64,000 nt of DNA from Erysipelotrichaceae bacterium (lineage in GTDB: Bacteria > Bacillota_I > Bacilli_A > Erysipelotrichales > Erysipelotrichaceae): the NCBI GenBank assembly GCA_017512885.1, contig JAFWEP010000006.1:124001-188000 (forward strand), read 5' to 3'. The notes under the pieces were generated by a model. That model saw only the letters and a list, made by a program, of their open reading frames with translations, was not told where the DNA came from and made no database searches. Position numbers and translations under genes: made by a program. How positions within the stretch are numbered: position 1 is the stretch's first letter; every line of letters starts with the position of its first letter. This document shows, in pieces, positions 9,833 through 17,516 of the stretch.

Positions 9833-10330
9833 ATGAAGTTCCTGCAACAAAAAGAGAAAGCGCTCATTGTGATCGCTTTGTCCTGTCTGGTCCTTCTTTC
9901 CGTGCCGACTGCCCTTTCTTACTTCACGACCTACGTAGAAGTAAAAGGAAGCAAGGAAGTCGTCATGGTGGAAGAGACCCGTTTCAAAGAAGAAGTCATC
10001 GAAGACGGCAAGCTCGTCACGATCACGGCTGCTGACAACAGCGATCCGGTCTATATCCGGGTCCGGGTCTTCCTGGCTGACGATCTGAAGGAGTATCTCA
10101 CTGTAGATACCGGCGAGGGATGGAAAGCAGAGGGCGATTATTACGTCTATCAGACTCCCCTGCACGCCGGGGAAAGCGCCTCTCTTCCGGTGCTCTTAAA
10201 GGGAGTGCCGGAAGATCATCCTCCTTTCGGAGTGACGGTCATCTACGAATCCGTACCGGCTCTCTGCAACGAAAAAGGAGAACTTTACTGCGACTGGGAT
10301 TATGACATGATCCTGGAAGGAGGCCACTAG
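9833..10330 (+). CDS. Small secreted TasA/camelysin-like protein
   Basis: 165 residues; the ATG directly follows the TAA of the giant gene, with GGAGGAG inside that gene's last codons, so the two are translationally linked. The N-terminus is a signal sequence or uncleaved anchor (KALIVIALSCLVLLSVPTALSYF). The hydrophobic stretch followed by SYFTTYVEVKG recalls the A-Y-F-(S/T)-D junction of SipW-dependent TasA/CalY precursors. The mature part has the DNSDPVYIRVRVFL strand typical of that superfamily (a motif about residues lying next to a 'normal' or 'partial' beta-sheet). Such proteins build or cap extracellular fibres. No SipW-type peptidase or sortase gene is in the window. Assignment rests on short motifs only. 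Confidence 0.75.
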   Translation: MKFLQQKEKALIVIALSCLVLLSVPTALSYFTTYVEVKGSKEVVMVEETRFKEEVIEDGKLVTITAADNSDPVYIRVRVFLADDLKEYLTVDTGEGWKAEGDYYVYQTPLHAGESASLPVLLKGVPEDHPPFGVTVIYESVPALCNEKGELYCDWDYDMILEGGH

Positions 10331-10331
10331 T

Positions 10332-11063
10332 ATGAAGAGAAAATACTTATATCTCCTGGAAGCCCTTCTGATCGTCTTCACCCTGACCGGGGCGGCGATC
10401 CCGTCAGCCCGTTCGGCTCTGACGATCACTTCCCGTGATCATGATGCGCAGCTCGAGATGTACCATATCGGTATCACTCTGAACGAGAACGAGAAGCCCC
10501 TGGCCTTCCGCAACTATAAGAACGAGAAATGGAACGTGAATGGGGATGTGGAACTGCTGTCCGGCATCACCTCATTCCATTACGGTGAGACTTACGAAGA
10601 GAAGCTTTCCGTCACCAACTCCGGCAGCATCGATGAATACGTGCGGGTAACGGTCTATAAGTACTGGCTGGACGGTAACGGGAAGAAGGACAGGAACCTT
10701 GATCCTTCCTATATCGATCTCGTCCTGCTGAAGGACAACGGCTGGATCGTAGACGAATCCGCTTCTACCGAAGAAAGGACAGTGCTCTACTACCAGAAGC
10801 CGCTGGCTCCCGGAGAGACGACTCCGGATCTCTCTTCCTCGCTCCTCATCAACGGTGACATCAAGAAGTATGTCAGGGAGAGCGAAACGAAGACGGAAGA
10901 CGGCTATACTGTCGTCACCAGTGTCTACAGCTATAACGGCCGTCATTTCGCCCTGGAGGTCGAAGCTGACGGCGTTCAGACACACAATGCCGAAGACGCA
11001 GTCAGATCTGCCTGGGGCGTCTCCGTCACCGTCAAAGACGGCATCTTATCTCTGAAGAAGTAA
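10332..11063 (+). CDS. Secreted TasA/camelysin-like protein
   Basis: 243 residues, starting 1 base after the preceding stop with a strong GGAAGGAGG site. A signal peptide (residues ~1-29, ending PSARSA) leads into a beta-rich mature domain with VTNSGSIDEYVRVTVYKYW, a strand pattern shared with the gene before it and with TasA-like proteins. There is no C-terminal membrane segment, so the product should be released or incorporated into a surface polymer. It is third in the five-gene operon beginning at 812. No catalytic motif is visible. A structural subunit is the likeliest role, by context. Confidence 0.75.
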   Translation: MKRKYLYLLEALLIVFTLTGAAIPSARSALTITSRDHDAQLEMYHIGITLNENEKPLAFRNYKNEKWNVNGDVELLSGITSFHYGETYEEKLSVTNSGSIDEYVRVTVYKYWLDGNGKKDRNLDPSYIDLVLLKDNGWIVDESASTEERTVLYYQKPLAPGETTPDLSSSLLINGDIKKYVRESETKTEDGYTVVTSVYSYNGRHFALEVEADGVQTHNAEDAVRSAWGVSVTVKDGILSLKK

Positions 11064-11076
11064 AGGAGGAAACAGA

Positions 11077-11820
11077 ATGAAAAAGATAATGATCCTGATA
11101 AGTATTTCTTTCCTCCTCTTCCTGATCCCGGGAGTGAAGGCGGACAGCTATCCCGCTTCACCTACGGACTGGCAGGTCACTTTCAACGGAAAAGAACTGA
11201 CATCCAATTATGATGAGGCTTCGGTAGCTGCTGCCTTAAGAGGCATGCAGCCGGGGGATGAGGCAACGCTGGTCTTTACCCTGAAGAACGATCATGATAC
11301 CGCTGTAGACTGGTACATGGAGAACACGATCCTCAAGAGCCTCGAAGATGAGAGCGGTACAGCCAAAGGCGGCGCCTATACTTACGAACTGACCTACAAA
11401 GACACATCCGGCAAAGAGGAAGACCTGTACAATTCCAAAGCTGTCGGCGGTGAAAAGGAAGTCAACGAAAAGAAAGTCGGTCTGCACGAAGCGACCGATG
11501 CGCTGGATGAATACTTCTTCCTGGAATCCATCGGACCCGGCAAGACGGCTGTCGTGACCCTGCATATCGTTTTAAACGGCGAAACGCAGGCCAATAACTA
11601 CCAGGATACGCTGGCGAAACTTCGTCTGAAGTTTGCCGTCGAGATCCCGACAGCAGAACCGGAACACCGTCAGCGCATCATCATGGTGCCGAATACTTCT
11701 GCCGGTCACAGAGGAGGAGGAACGTCCTTCTTCCTGCCTGATCTCACTGCGGCAGCAGCTGTCGTATTAGGAGCCTACCTGTTCTTCACAAGGAAGAAAA
11801 AAGAGGAGGTACAGGGATGA
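11077..11820 (+). CDS. Secreted TasA-like protein with a possible VPNTS sorting signal
   Basis: 247 residues with an AAGGAGG site. Signal peptide residues 1-22 (ending GVKA), then a beta-rich domain with LVFTLKNDHDTAVDWYM and ending NNYQDTLAKLRLKFAVE, which resembles the closing strands of camelysin/TasA-type domains. Near the C-terminus comes VPNTSAG, a linker, a hydrophobic segment (LTAAAAVVLGAYLFF) and a basic tail (TRKKKEE). That layout is that of a sortase substrate, with VPNTS in place of LPXTG; whether a sortase reads it is unknown. It could anchor the operon's fibre or giant protein to the wall. The stop codon overlaps the next start (ATGA). Confidence 0.75.
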   Translation: MKKIMILISISFLLFLIPGVKADSYPASPTDWQVTFNGKELTSNYDEASVAAALRGMQPGDEATLVFTLKNDHDTAVDWYMENTILKSLEDESGTAKGGAYTYELTYKDTSGKEEDLYNSKAVGGEKEVNEKKVGLHEATDALDEYFFLESIGPGKTAVVTLHIVLNGETQANNYQDTLAKLRLKFAVEIPTAEPEHRQRIIMVPNTSAGHRGGGTSFFLPDLTAAAAVVLGAYLFFTRKKKEEVQG

Positions 11821-12734
11821 ACCGGAAAAAGATCTTTACTGTCCTGACCCTTCTCTGTCTCCTCTCGGTCTCTCTGCTGCACGTGAAAGCGTACAGTACC
11901 TATACGGTCACCGTTCTGGCCGGCCTGCACGGCCAGGTCAACGGCGGGGACAAGGCGGAATTCACGGTAACAGCGGATGCGGCCTGGTCTCCGGCAGATC
12001 ACGTTACCGTCACTGCCGAAGAGGGCTACTACTTCAAGGGCTTCCATCTCAGCGGCATCGAAGGAACGCTGACCGGCGCCCAGAAGATCGACAGCGATAA
12101 AGTCTATGTCGCGACTTACGGCATCCGCGGAGAGCTTGTCGACTACGAAGTCCGTTATGAAGACGAGAGCGGCAAGACCCTGCTGGCCAAACAGACCTTC
12201 GTCGGCAACCCCGGCGACAAACCGGTCGTATCCTTCCGTTATATCGAAGGATACCAGCCGCAGGCTTATAACCTGACCAAGACCCTGGTCAAAGAAGAGT
12301 CCGTCAAAGAGAATGTCTTTACCTTCAAATACCACAAGGTAGAAGGCAGCGGTACTTCGGTCATCTATGATGATACGATCATCACTTACACGAGACCCGG
12401 AACGGGTACCGGCACCGGCACCGGAACAGGCACCGGCGGAGGAACTGCCCCTTCCGGCAATACGCCGGGTACGGCTCCCGCCGAACCGGGCAATACCCCC
12501 GGCGGAACGACACCGACTCCGACGGAAGAACCTGCAGAGATCATCGATATCGATGATCCGAACACCCCGCAGGCCGGTCCGGAGACTGCAGATCCTAACG
12601 CAACAACTGAGCCCGGCGGACATCAGAGCGGAACGCTCCCGTCCTGGATCCTGCCGGCCGGCGGAGGTGTCTTAGGCATCGGTATCCTGGCCCTTCTGAT
12701 CGCATTCCTGAGGCGGAGAAAGAAGGAAGAATAG
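11817..12734 (+). CDS. Membrane-anchored stalk protein with MucBP-like domain
   Basis: 305 residues; overlaps the previous gene by 4 bases (ATGA), with GGAGG upstream. It has a signal peptide (residues 1-25), an N-terminal beta domain, a MucBP-like segment around residues 105-165 (VRYEDESGKTLLAKQ...GYQPQAYNLTKTL), and a low-complexity linker (repeated GT, then Pro/Thr/Glu/Gly, residues ~190-270). It ends with a membrane helix and basic tail (GVLGIGILALLIAFLRRRKKEE). No canonical LPXTG precedes the helix, so it is probably held in the membrane. MucBP domains are known from mucin-binding proteins. As last gene of the surface operon it may be the base of the assembly. A hairpin terminator follows. 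Confidence 0.75.
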   Translation: MNRKKIFTVLTLLCLLSVSLLHVKAYSTYTVTVLAGLHGQVNGGDKAEFTVTADAAWSPADHVTVTAEEGYYFKGFHLSGIEGTLTGAQKIDSDKVYVATYGIRGELVDYEVRYEDESGKTLLAKQTFVGNPGDKPVVSFRYIEGYQPQAYNLTKTLVKEESVKENVFTFKYHKVEGSGTSVIYDDTIITYTRPGTGTGTGTGTGTGGGTAPSGNTPGTAPAEPGNTPGGTTPTPTEEPAEIIDIDDPNTPQAGPETADPNATTEPGGHQSGTLPSWILPAGGGVLGIGILALLIAFLRRRKKEE

Positions 12735-12740
12735 TCATGG

Positions 12741-12770
12741 AAAAAGAGCTGTTTGGAAACGGCTCTTTTT
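12741..12770 (+). terminator. Terminator of the surface operon
   Basis: AAAAAGAGC and GCTCTTTTT form a stem extended by GTTT/AAAC, directly followed by TTTTTATT. It sits immediately before the promoter of the next unit. Confidence 0.9.
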
Positions 12771-12771
12771 A

Positions 12772-12801
12772 TTGACGGGGTTTTTAGGGACTTGTTAAAA
12801 T
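12772..12801 (+). promoter_or_regulatory. Promoter of the riboswitch/Na-Pi cotransporter unit
   Basis: TTGACG (12772-12777), an 18-base spacer and TAAAAT (12796-12801) make a good housekeeping promoter. Transcription would begin near 12808, right at the first conserved bases of the leader RNA. Confidence 0.75.
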
Positions 12802-12803
12802 GG

Positions 12804-12902
12804 AACGAAAGGGAGTAGCCGGCGGATCTTCCGCGGCTGATCCGACAGCACGGCATACAGCCCGGATCAGCATAGGTAGCCTTACTGACGGCGAGACTTG
12901 CA
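12804..12902 (+). promoter_or_regulatory. yybP-ykoY (manganese) riboswitch-like leader
   Basis: The leader carries the two conserved strands of the yybP-ykoY family: GGGAGTAGC (12811-12819) near the 5' end and TGACGGCGAGACTT (12886-12899) near the 3' end. Between them lie a hairpin (GCGGA/TCCGC, 12822-12834), a longer paired arm (CTGATCCG/CGGATCAG) and AGCATAGGTA at the expected second conserved strand. Family members bind Mn2+ and usually turn on exporters such as MntP or related membrane proteins. Here the downstream gene is a Na+/phosphate cotransporter, an unusual partner. No U-tailed terminator follows, so control of translation at the GGAGG before 12928 is more likely. The motif match is by eye. 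Confidence 0.75.
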
Positions 12903-12927
12903 GCATCTTTTCTGATGGAGGCAGCAA

Positions 12928-14682
12928 ATGGATATCTACTCACTCTTTACGATCTGCGGCGGTCTCGCATTCTTCCTCTTCGGCATGCATGTCATGTCGG
13001 GGAGCCTTGAAAAAGTCGCCGGCAGCAAGCTCTCCGACATCCTCAGAGCGCTTACTTCCAATCCCTTTAAAAGCCTGGCTTTAGGCGCGGTCATCACGAT
13101 CGCGATCCAGTCTTCTTCGGCGTTAACGGTCATGCTGGTGGGTCTGGTCAACTCCGGAATCATGAGCGTACAGCAGACCATCGGAGTCATCATGGGTTCC
13201 AATATCGGTACCACCCTGACTTCCTGGATCCTGTCGCTGTCCGGACTGCGCACGGAGAACTTTTTTATCTCTCTGCTGAAACCAGAGAACTTCTCTCCGA
13301 TCGTTGCCCTGATCGGCGTCATCCTGATCATGACCGGCAAGACCGCCCGCAAGAAGGACGTCGGCACCATCATGGCCGGCTTCGCCGTCCTGATGTACGG
13401 CATGCAGATCATGTCCGATGCGGTATCACCCTTAGCGGATATGCCGGAGTTCTCCTACTTCCTGACTGCTTTCTCCAATCCCTTCCTGGGAGTACTGATC
13501 GGCACCCTGTTTACCGGACTGATCCAGTCTTCGGCAGCCGCTGTCGGTGTCCTGCAGGCCCTGTCGATGACCGGCGCCATCACCTATGCGATGGCTGCAC
13601 CGATCGTTATGGGCGCCAATATCGGCACCTGCATCACTGCCGTCCTGTCGGCCTTCGGTGTCGGCAAGGAAGCGAAGAAAGTCCCCCTGATCCATGTCCT
13701 GATCAAGATCATCGGTACGGTGATCGGTCTGATCGCCTATATCGTACTGGTCTACATCCTGCAGGTTCCGGCTGCCTATAAAGCCTGTACGCCCTTTGCA
13801 GTCGCTATGATCCATACGATCTTCAACGTCGTCAATACGATCGTCCTGCTGCCCTTCAGCAGGCAGCTGGTCGCTCTGGCGAACAAGCTTATCAAGAGCG
13901 ATGCCAGTGAGAAAGACAAGGTCGCCTTCCTCGATGAACGTCTGCTGCTCTCCCCGGGCCTTGCCGTTCATCAGTCCTGGAAGAAGTCTACGACCTTAGC
14001 CCAGTTATCAGCTGCTTCCTTCGAGATCGCCACCAAGGCCTTCCGCGACTTCAACCGGGAAGAGATCGAGGAGATCCGCCGGATCGAGAACGAAGTCGAT
14101 ATGATGGAAGACGGACTGAATACCTTCTTAAGCAAGCTCTCCAAGGATCTGACCGATGATGACAACAAGATCGTCAACGAGATCCTGCATACCATCTCGG
14201 ACTTTGAACGTATCTCCGACCATGCGGTCGATCTGACCTATATCGCCGAAAGGTTCCATACCGAAGGCTTCGACTTTATCGACAAGGAGAAACAGGAACT
14301 GACCGTACTGTCCGGCGCTCTCTTTGAGATCCTGCATGAGACGACGGATGCCTACCGCAGCGGTGATACGGCAGCCGCCAAGAAGGTCGAACCGCACGTC
14401 TCCTTCGTCCGGAAGATGATCAAGGAGATCAAGGACCGCTTCATCACCCGTCTGCAGTCGCATGAACGCAACGCAGAGATCATCACCTATCTCAATGACT
14501 TCCTGACGATCTATGACCGGGTCGCCGCACATTGTTCCAACATCGCCATGAGCGTGGAAGAGAACGTTGCCGAGAATCTCGGTATGCATACCTTCTCCCA
14601 TGAACTGCACGGCGACAACCCCCTCGACTACAAGGAGGAAAAGGCAGCCTTTATTGCCAGACATACACTACCGGAGGCTTAA
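12928..14682 (+). CDS. Na+/phosphate cotransporter with PhoU-like C-terminal domain
   Basis: 584 residues, of the NptA/YjbB-like PNaS family. The N-terminal ~310 residues hold about eight hydrophobic segments with the duplicated QSS signatures (AIQSSSALTVML near residue 65 and LIQSSAAAVGVL near 200) that mark this family. The C-terminal half (residues ~340-560) is helical and resembles PhoU (RIENEVDMMEDGLN, ISDFERISDHAVDL). It should move phosphate with sodium, in or out depending on conditions. GGAGG lies 8 bases before the start. The leader carries a manganese-riboswitch-like structure, suggesting a link between Mn2+ level and phosphate handling. The two YajC-like genes follow at 2 bases, so they may be cotranscribed. 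Confidence 0.9.
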   Translation: MDIYSLFTICGGLAFFLFGMHVMSGSLEKVAGSKLSDILRALTSNPFKSLALGAVITIAIQSSSALTVMLVGLVNSGIMSVQQTIGVIMGSNIGTTLTSWILSLSGLRTENFFISLLKPENFSPIVALIGVILIMTGKTARKKDVGTIMAGFAVLMYGMQIMSDAVSPLADMPEFSYFLTAFSNPFLGVLIGTLFTGLIQSSAAAVGVLQALSMTGAITYAMAAPIVMGANIGTCITAVLSAFGVGKEAKKVPLIHVLIKIIGTVIGLIAYIVLVYILQVPAAYKACTPFAVAMIHTIFNVVNTIVLLPFSRQLVALANKLIKSDASEKDKVAFLDERLLLSPGLAVHQSWKKSTTLAQLSAASFEIATKAFRDFNREEIEEIRRIENEVDMMEDGLNTFLSKLSKDLTDDDNKIVNEILHTISDFERISDHAVDLTYIAERFHTEGFDFIDKEKQELTVLSGALFEILHETTDAYRSGDTAAAKKVEPHVSFVRKMIKEIKDRFITRLQSHERNAEIITYLNDFLTIYDRVAAHCSNIAMSVEENVAENLGMHTFSHELHGDNPLDYKEEKAAFIARHTLPEA

Positions 14683-14684
14683 CG

Positions 14685-14990
14685 ATGAATTTTACTGAAT
14701 TCCTGATCCGCGAGATCCCTTTCATAGCGATCTATGCCGGAGCGATCTACTGGTTCTGGTTCCGTCCCCGCCAGACAGCGAAAAGGGACGCACTCATCAA
14801 TCAGGATGTCCGCATCGGCGATGAAGTCGTATCCGCGGAAGGGATGATCGGAACGGTCGTCAATCTGGGTGCAGACCTGATCACGATCGAATCCGGTTCC
14901 CGTAAGGATACCTATTCCTTTACCCGGGAAAATCTGCACTATGATCTGAGTGCCAGAAAGAGATATGAAGAAACGAGGAAGAAGAAATGA
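14685..14990 (+). CDS. yajC: YajC-like Sec translocon accessory protein
   Basis: 101 residues, starting 2 bases after the cotransporter gene with a CGGAGG site. One N-terminal membrane helix (FIAIYAGAIYWFWFRPRQ) is followed by the short cytosolic beta domain of YajC (DVRIGDEVVSAEGMIGTVVNLGADLITIE) and a basic tail. YajC associates with SecDF and the SecYEG channel; secD/F are not adjacent here. The length is typical. The stop overlaps the start of a second, similar gene. Confidence 0.8.
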   Translation: MNFTEFLIREIPFIAIYAGAIYWFWFRPRQTAKRDALINQDVRIGDEVVSAEGMIGTVVNLGADLITIESGSRKDTYSFTRENLHYDLSARKRYEETRKKK

Positions 14991-15247
14991 ATCTTGATTT
15001 TCTGCTGATATTCCTGTTCTTTGCGGCACTGGTCTTCCTGGCTTCCCAGATCACTACCAAGATGATCAGCAACATGAAACGGAAGAAGATGTTCGAGAAG
15101 GCCAGGAAGGGAGACCGGGTCTTCACCTATTCGGGAAGAAAAGGAAAAGTCTCCTATATCGAAGGAGACCGTATCGAAGTAGAACTGTCCAACGGGAAAT
15201 ATGCCCTGTTCCGTAAGGAAGGGATCGAGAAGATCGAACAGCGCTGA
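14987..15247 (+). CDS. Second YajC-like small membrane protein
   Basis: 86 residues, overlapping the preceding yajC by 4 bases (ATGA). It repeats the same plan: a membrane helix (residues 4-22), a basic stretch, then KGDRVFTYSGRKGKVSYIEGDRIEVELSNG, aligning with the YajC beta domain although overall identity is low. It may be a paralogous Sec accessory subunit or form a heteromer with the first. A hairpin (15236-15257) followed by TTCTTTT overlaps its last codons. Confidence 0.65.
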   Translation: MNLDFLLIFLFFAALVFLASQITTKMISNMKRKKMFEKARKGDRVFTYSGRKGKVSYIEGDRIEVELSNGKYALFRKEGIEKIEQR

Positions 15248-15266
15248 GGTGCTGTTCTTCTTTTCC
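15236..15266 (+). terminator. Terminator overlapping the end of the second yajC-like gene
   Basis: GAACAGC (15236-15242) pairs with GCTGTTC (15251-15257), followed by TTCTTTTCC. The 5' arm lies within coding sequence. Confidence 0.7.
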
Positions 15267-15283
15267 GATTCCCTTCCCATGAC

Positions 15284-15289
15284 TATAAT
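15284..15289 (+). promoter_or_regulatory. -10 box upstream of the Hpt-like gene/mnmG
   Basis: Perfect TATAAT 21 bases before the start codon at 15310; no convincing -35 hexamer. Confidence 0.5.
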
Positions 15290-15309
15290 AGGGAGAGCGA
15301 GGCCGGAAT

Positions 15310-15642
15310 ATGGAAGATAAATACACAAAGTGCGGTATAGACAAAGCATTGGTCGAAGAGACCTTCGGAGACCTGCAGGAATACGAGAGGACCCTGAAGT
15401 TCTATCTTGAGGATGAGTTTTTTGAAGACCTTCCGGCTTTTCTGGAAACAGAAGACTATGCGATGGCCAAAGATGCAGCCAAGGGGCTGTATATCCTGGC
15501 CGATGAACTGAAGGTCTTTACGCTCTATCAGGCTCTGCTGGATGTCTATGAAGACCTCTGCTATGAAGAATACAAGGAACTGTCTTTAAAGGCAGCGATG
15601 GTCACAGCACTGCATAAACAGCTGCAGGAGAATTTCCGATGA
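15310..15642 (+). CDS. Small helical Hpt-like protein
   Basis: 110 residues, acidic, predicted nearly all helical. Its centre (DYAMAKDAAKGLYILADELKV) follows the spacing of an Hpt domain (A-H-x-L-K-G...A..L), but the phosphorylatable His is not present at the expected place: Asp/Ala replaces it. It is thus either a degenerate Hpt/four-helix bundle or only similar by chance. The ribosome-binding site is weak. It overlaps mnmG by 4 bases (ATGA), so the two are translationally coupled. Function unknown. Confidence 0.7.
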   Translation: MEDKYTKCGIDKALVEETFGDLQEYERTLKFYLEDEFFEDLPAFLETEDYAMAKDAAKGLYILADELKVFTLYQALLDVYEDLCYEEYKELSLKAAMVTALHKQLQENFR

Positions 15643-17516
15643 TCGATGCGATCGTCGTCGGAGCCGGACATGCCGGGTGCGAGGCAGCCCTCTCTTTAGC
15701 TCACAGCGGCAAGGAGACGGTGCTGATCACCCTCAACATGGAGCATATCGCCAAGATGCCCTGCAATCCCTCGATCGGCGGACCGGCCAAGGGGATCGTG
15801 GTGCGGGAGATCGATGCCTTAGGCGGGGTGATGCCGAAGGTAGCCGATGAGACCGCGCTGCAGTTCAAGATGCTGAATACAGCGAAAGGACCGGGCGTCT
15901 GGTCTTTGCGTGTACAGAGCGACAAACTGGCCTACAGTCAGCGGATGCGGGAGATCTGCACCCACACTGAACATCTGCAGGTCATTGAAGATATCGTCGA
16001 TGAAGTCCTGGTCGAAGACGGCAGGGCAGCCGGTGTCCGGCTGCGCCGGGAGGGCGTCCTTCACTGCAAAGCCCTGATCCTGACCACCGGGACCTACATG
16101 GATTCTGCAGTCATGATCTCCGATCACGTCACTTCTTCGGGACCGGACGGCGATCCGACTTCCCGGGACCTGAGCGAGTCTTTGCGGAAACTGGGACTGA
16201 AGCTGCTGCGTTTAAAGACCGGTACACCGCAGCGTATCCTCACTTCCAGCATCGACTTCTCCAAGACCAAGCCGGAGCCGGGAACTCCCGGTTTCCTCGC
16301 TTTCAGCGAAGAGACCACCCACATCCGTCCCTATGAGGAACAGCTGCTCTGTTATCTGACCTATACCACCGAAAAGACCCACGAGATCATCCGGGCCAAT
16401 CTGCACCGCTCCAGCATGTACAGCGGGGTCGTGACCGGAGTGGGACCGCGCTACTGTCCTTCCATTGAAGACAAGGTCGTGCGCTTTGCCGATAAGCCCC
16501 GTCATCAGCTCTTCCTGGAGCCGCAGAGCCTTTCGCTCGATACGACTTATGTACAGGGTTTCTCGACCTCGATGCCGGAAGAAGTACAGGAAGAGATGGT
16601 CCATTCCCTGCCGGGACTGGAGAACGCGGTCATCAAACGCTATGCCTACGCCATCGAATATGATGCGATCGATCCTCTGCAGGTAAAGCCGAATCTCGAA
16701 CTCAAAAGCATCGCTAACCTCTTTATCGCCGGACAGATCCTGGGCACCAGCGGCTACGAAGAAGCAGCCGGACTGGGTCTCTTGGCCGGGATCAACTGCC
16801 GCCTGAAACTGGACGGCGAAGAGCCGCTGATCCTGAGGAGAGACGAATCCTATATCGGGGTCATGATCGATGATCTGGTCACCAAGGGCACACAGGAACC
16901 TTATCGTCTGCTGACTTCCCGGGCCGAATACCGCTTATTGCTGCGCCACGACAATGCGGAAGAGCGACTGATCGGCTATGGTCACAGAGTCGGACTGATC
17001 AGTGAAGAACGCTATGCCCGCTATCTGCAGAAGCAGAAGGATTACGAAGAACTGCAGGAGAGGATCCAACAGCAGCGCCTGCCGGAGAGCGAAGAAGTGA
17101 ATGCCTACCTGCAGGAGCATGGCTACGAAGCTCACCAGCACTCCTATGATATTTCGGAACTGATCAAGCGTCCGGGTCTCGAGGCAAAAAAACTGCTGCA
17201 GACGGCCGGGATCGAAGCCGATGAGAAGAATGCTCAGCGGCTGGAGATCGATCTGAAGTATCATGGATATATCGAGAAAGCACGCAAGGCAGCAGACCGG
17301 ATGAACCGTATGGAGAACTGGAAGCTGCCGCAGGATATCGACTATCTGCAGGTGGACAACCTGCGTCTGGAAGCCCGGCAGAAACTGAACAAGGTCAAGC
17401 CGGCAACACTGGGTCAGGCCGGACGGATCAGCGGGATCAATCCCGCCGATCTGCAGGTACTGGCCATGTATCTGCGCAAGAACGCATTCAAGGAGGACAG
17501 TCATGGAGATCAATGA
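15639..17516 (+). CDS. mnmG: tRNA uridine-5-carboxymethylaminomethyl modification enzyme MnmG (GidA)
   Basis: 625 residues, the family's usual length. With MnmE it installs the cmnm5 group on wobble U34 of several tRNAs, using FAD and NADH. The FAD-binding GAGHAGCEAA is near residue 8, the conserved CNPSIGGPAKG near 44, and GPRYCPSIEDKV (with the catalytic-region Cys) near 270. The C-terminal helical domain ends with RISGINPADLQVL. The start overlaps the Hpt-like gene and the end overlaps the next gene by 14 bases, forming a tight operon. mnmE is not in the window. Confidence 0.97.
   Translation: MIDAIVVGAGHAGCEAALSLAHSGKETVLITLNMEHIAKMPCNPSIGGPAKGIVVREIDALGGVMPKVADETALQFKMLNTAKGPGVWSLRVQSDKLAYSQRMREICTHTEHLQVIEDIVDEVLVEDGRAAGVRLRREGVLHCKALILTTGTYMDSAVMISDHVTSSGPDGDPTSRDLSESLRKLGLKLLRLKTGTPQRILTSSIDFSKTKPEPGTPGFLAFSEETTHIRPYEEQLLCYLTYTTEKTHEIIRANLHRSSMYSGVVTGVGPRYCPSIEDKVVRFADKPRHQLFLEPQSLSLDTTYVQGFSTSMPEEVQEEMVHSLPGLENAVIKRYAYAIEYDAIDPLQVKPNLELKSIANLFIAGQILGTSGYEEAAGLGLLAGINCRLKLDGEEPLILRRDESYIGVMIDDLVTKGTQEPYRLLTSRAEYRLLLRHDNAEERLIGYGHRVGLISEERYARYLQKQKDYEELQERIQQQRLPESEEVNAYLQEHGYEAHQHSYDISELIKRPGLEAKKLLQTAGIEADEKNAQRLEIDLKYHGYIEKARKAADRMNRMENWKLPQDIDYLQVDNLRLEARQKLNKVKPATLGQAGRISGINPADLQVLAMYLRKNAFKEDSHGDQ

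Noticed and set aside
11685-11820. Certain LPXTG-type sortase substrate
   Set aside because: VPNTS departs from the canonical motif and no sortase is in the window, so it is kept only as a possibility.
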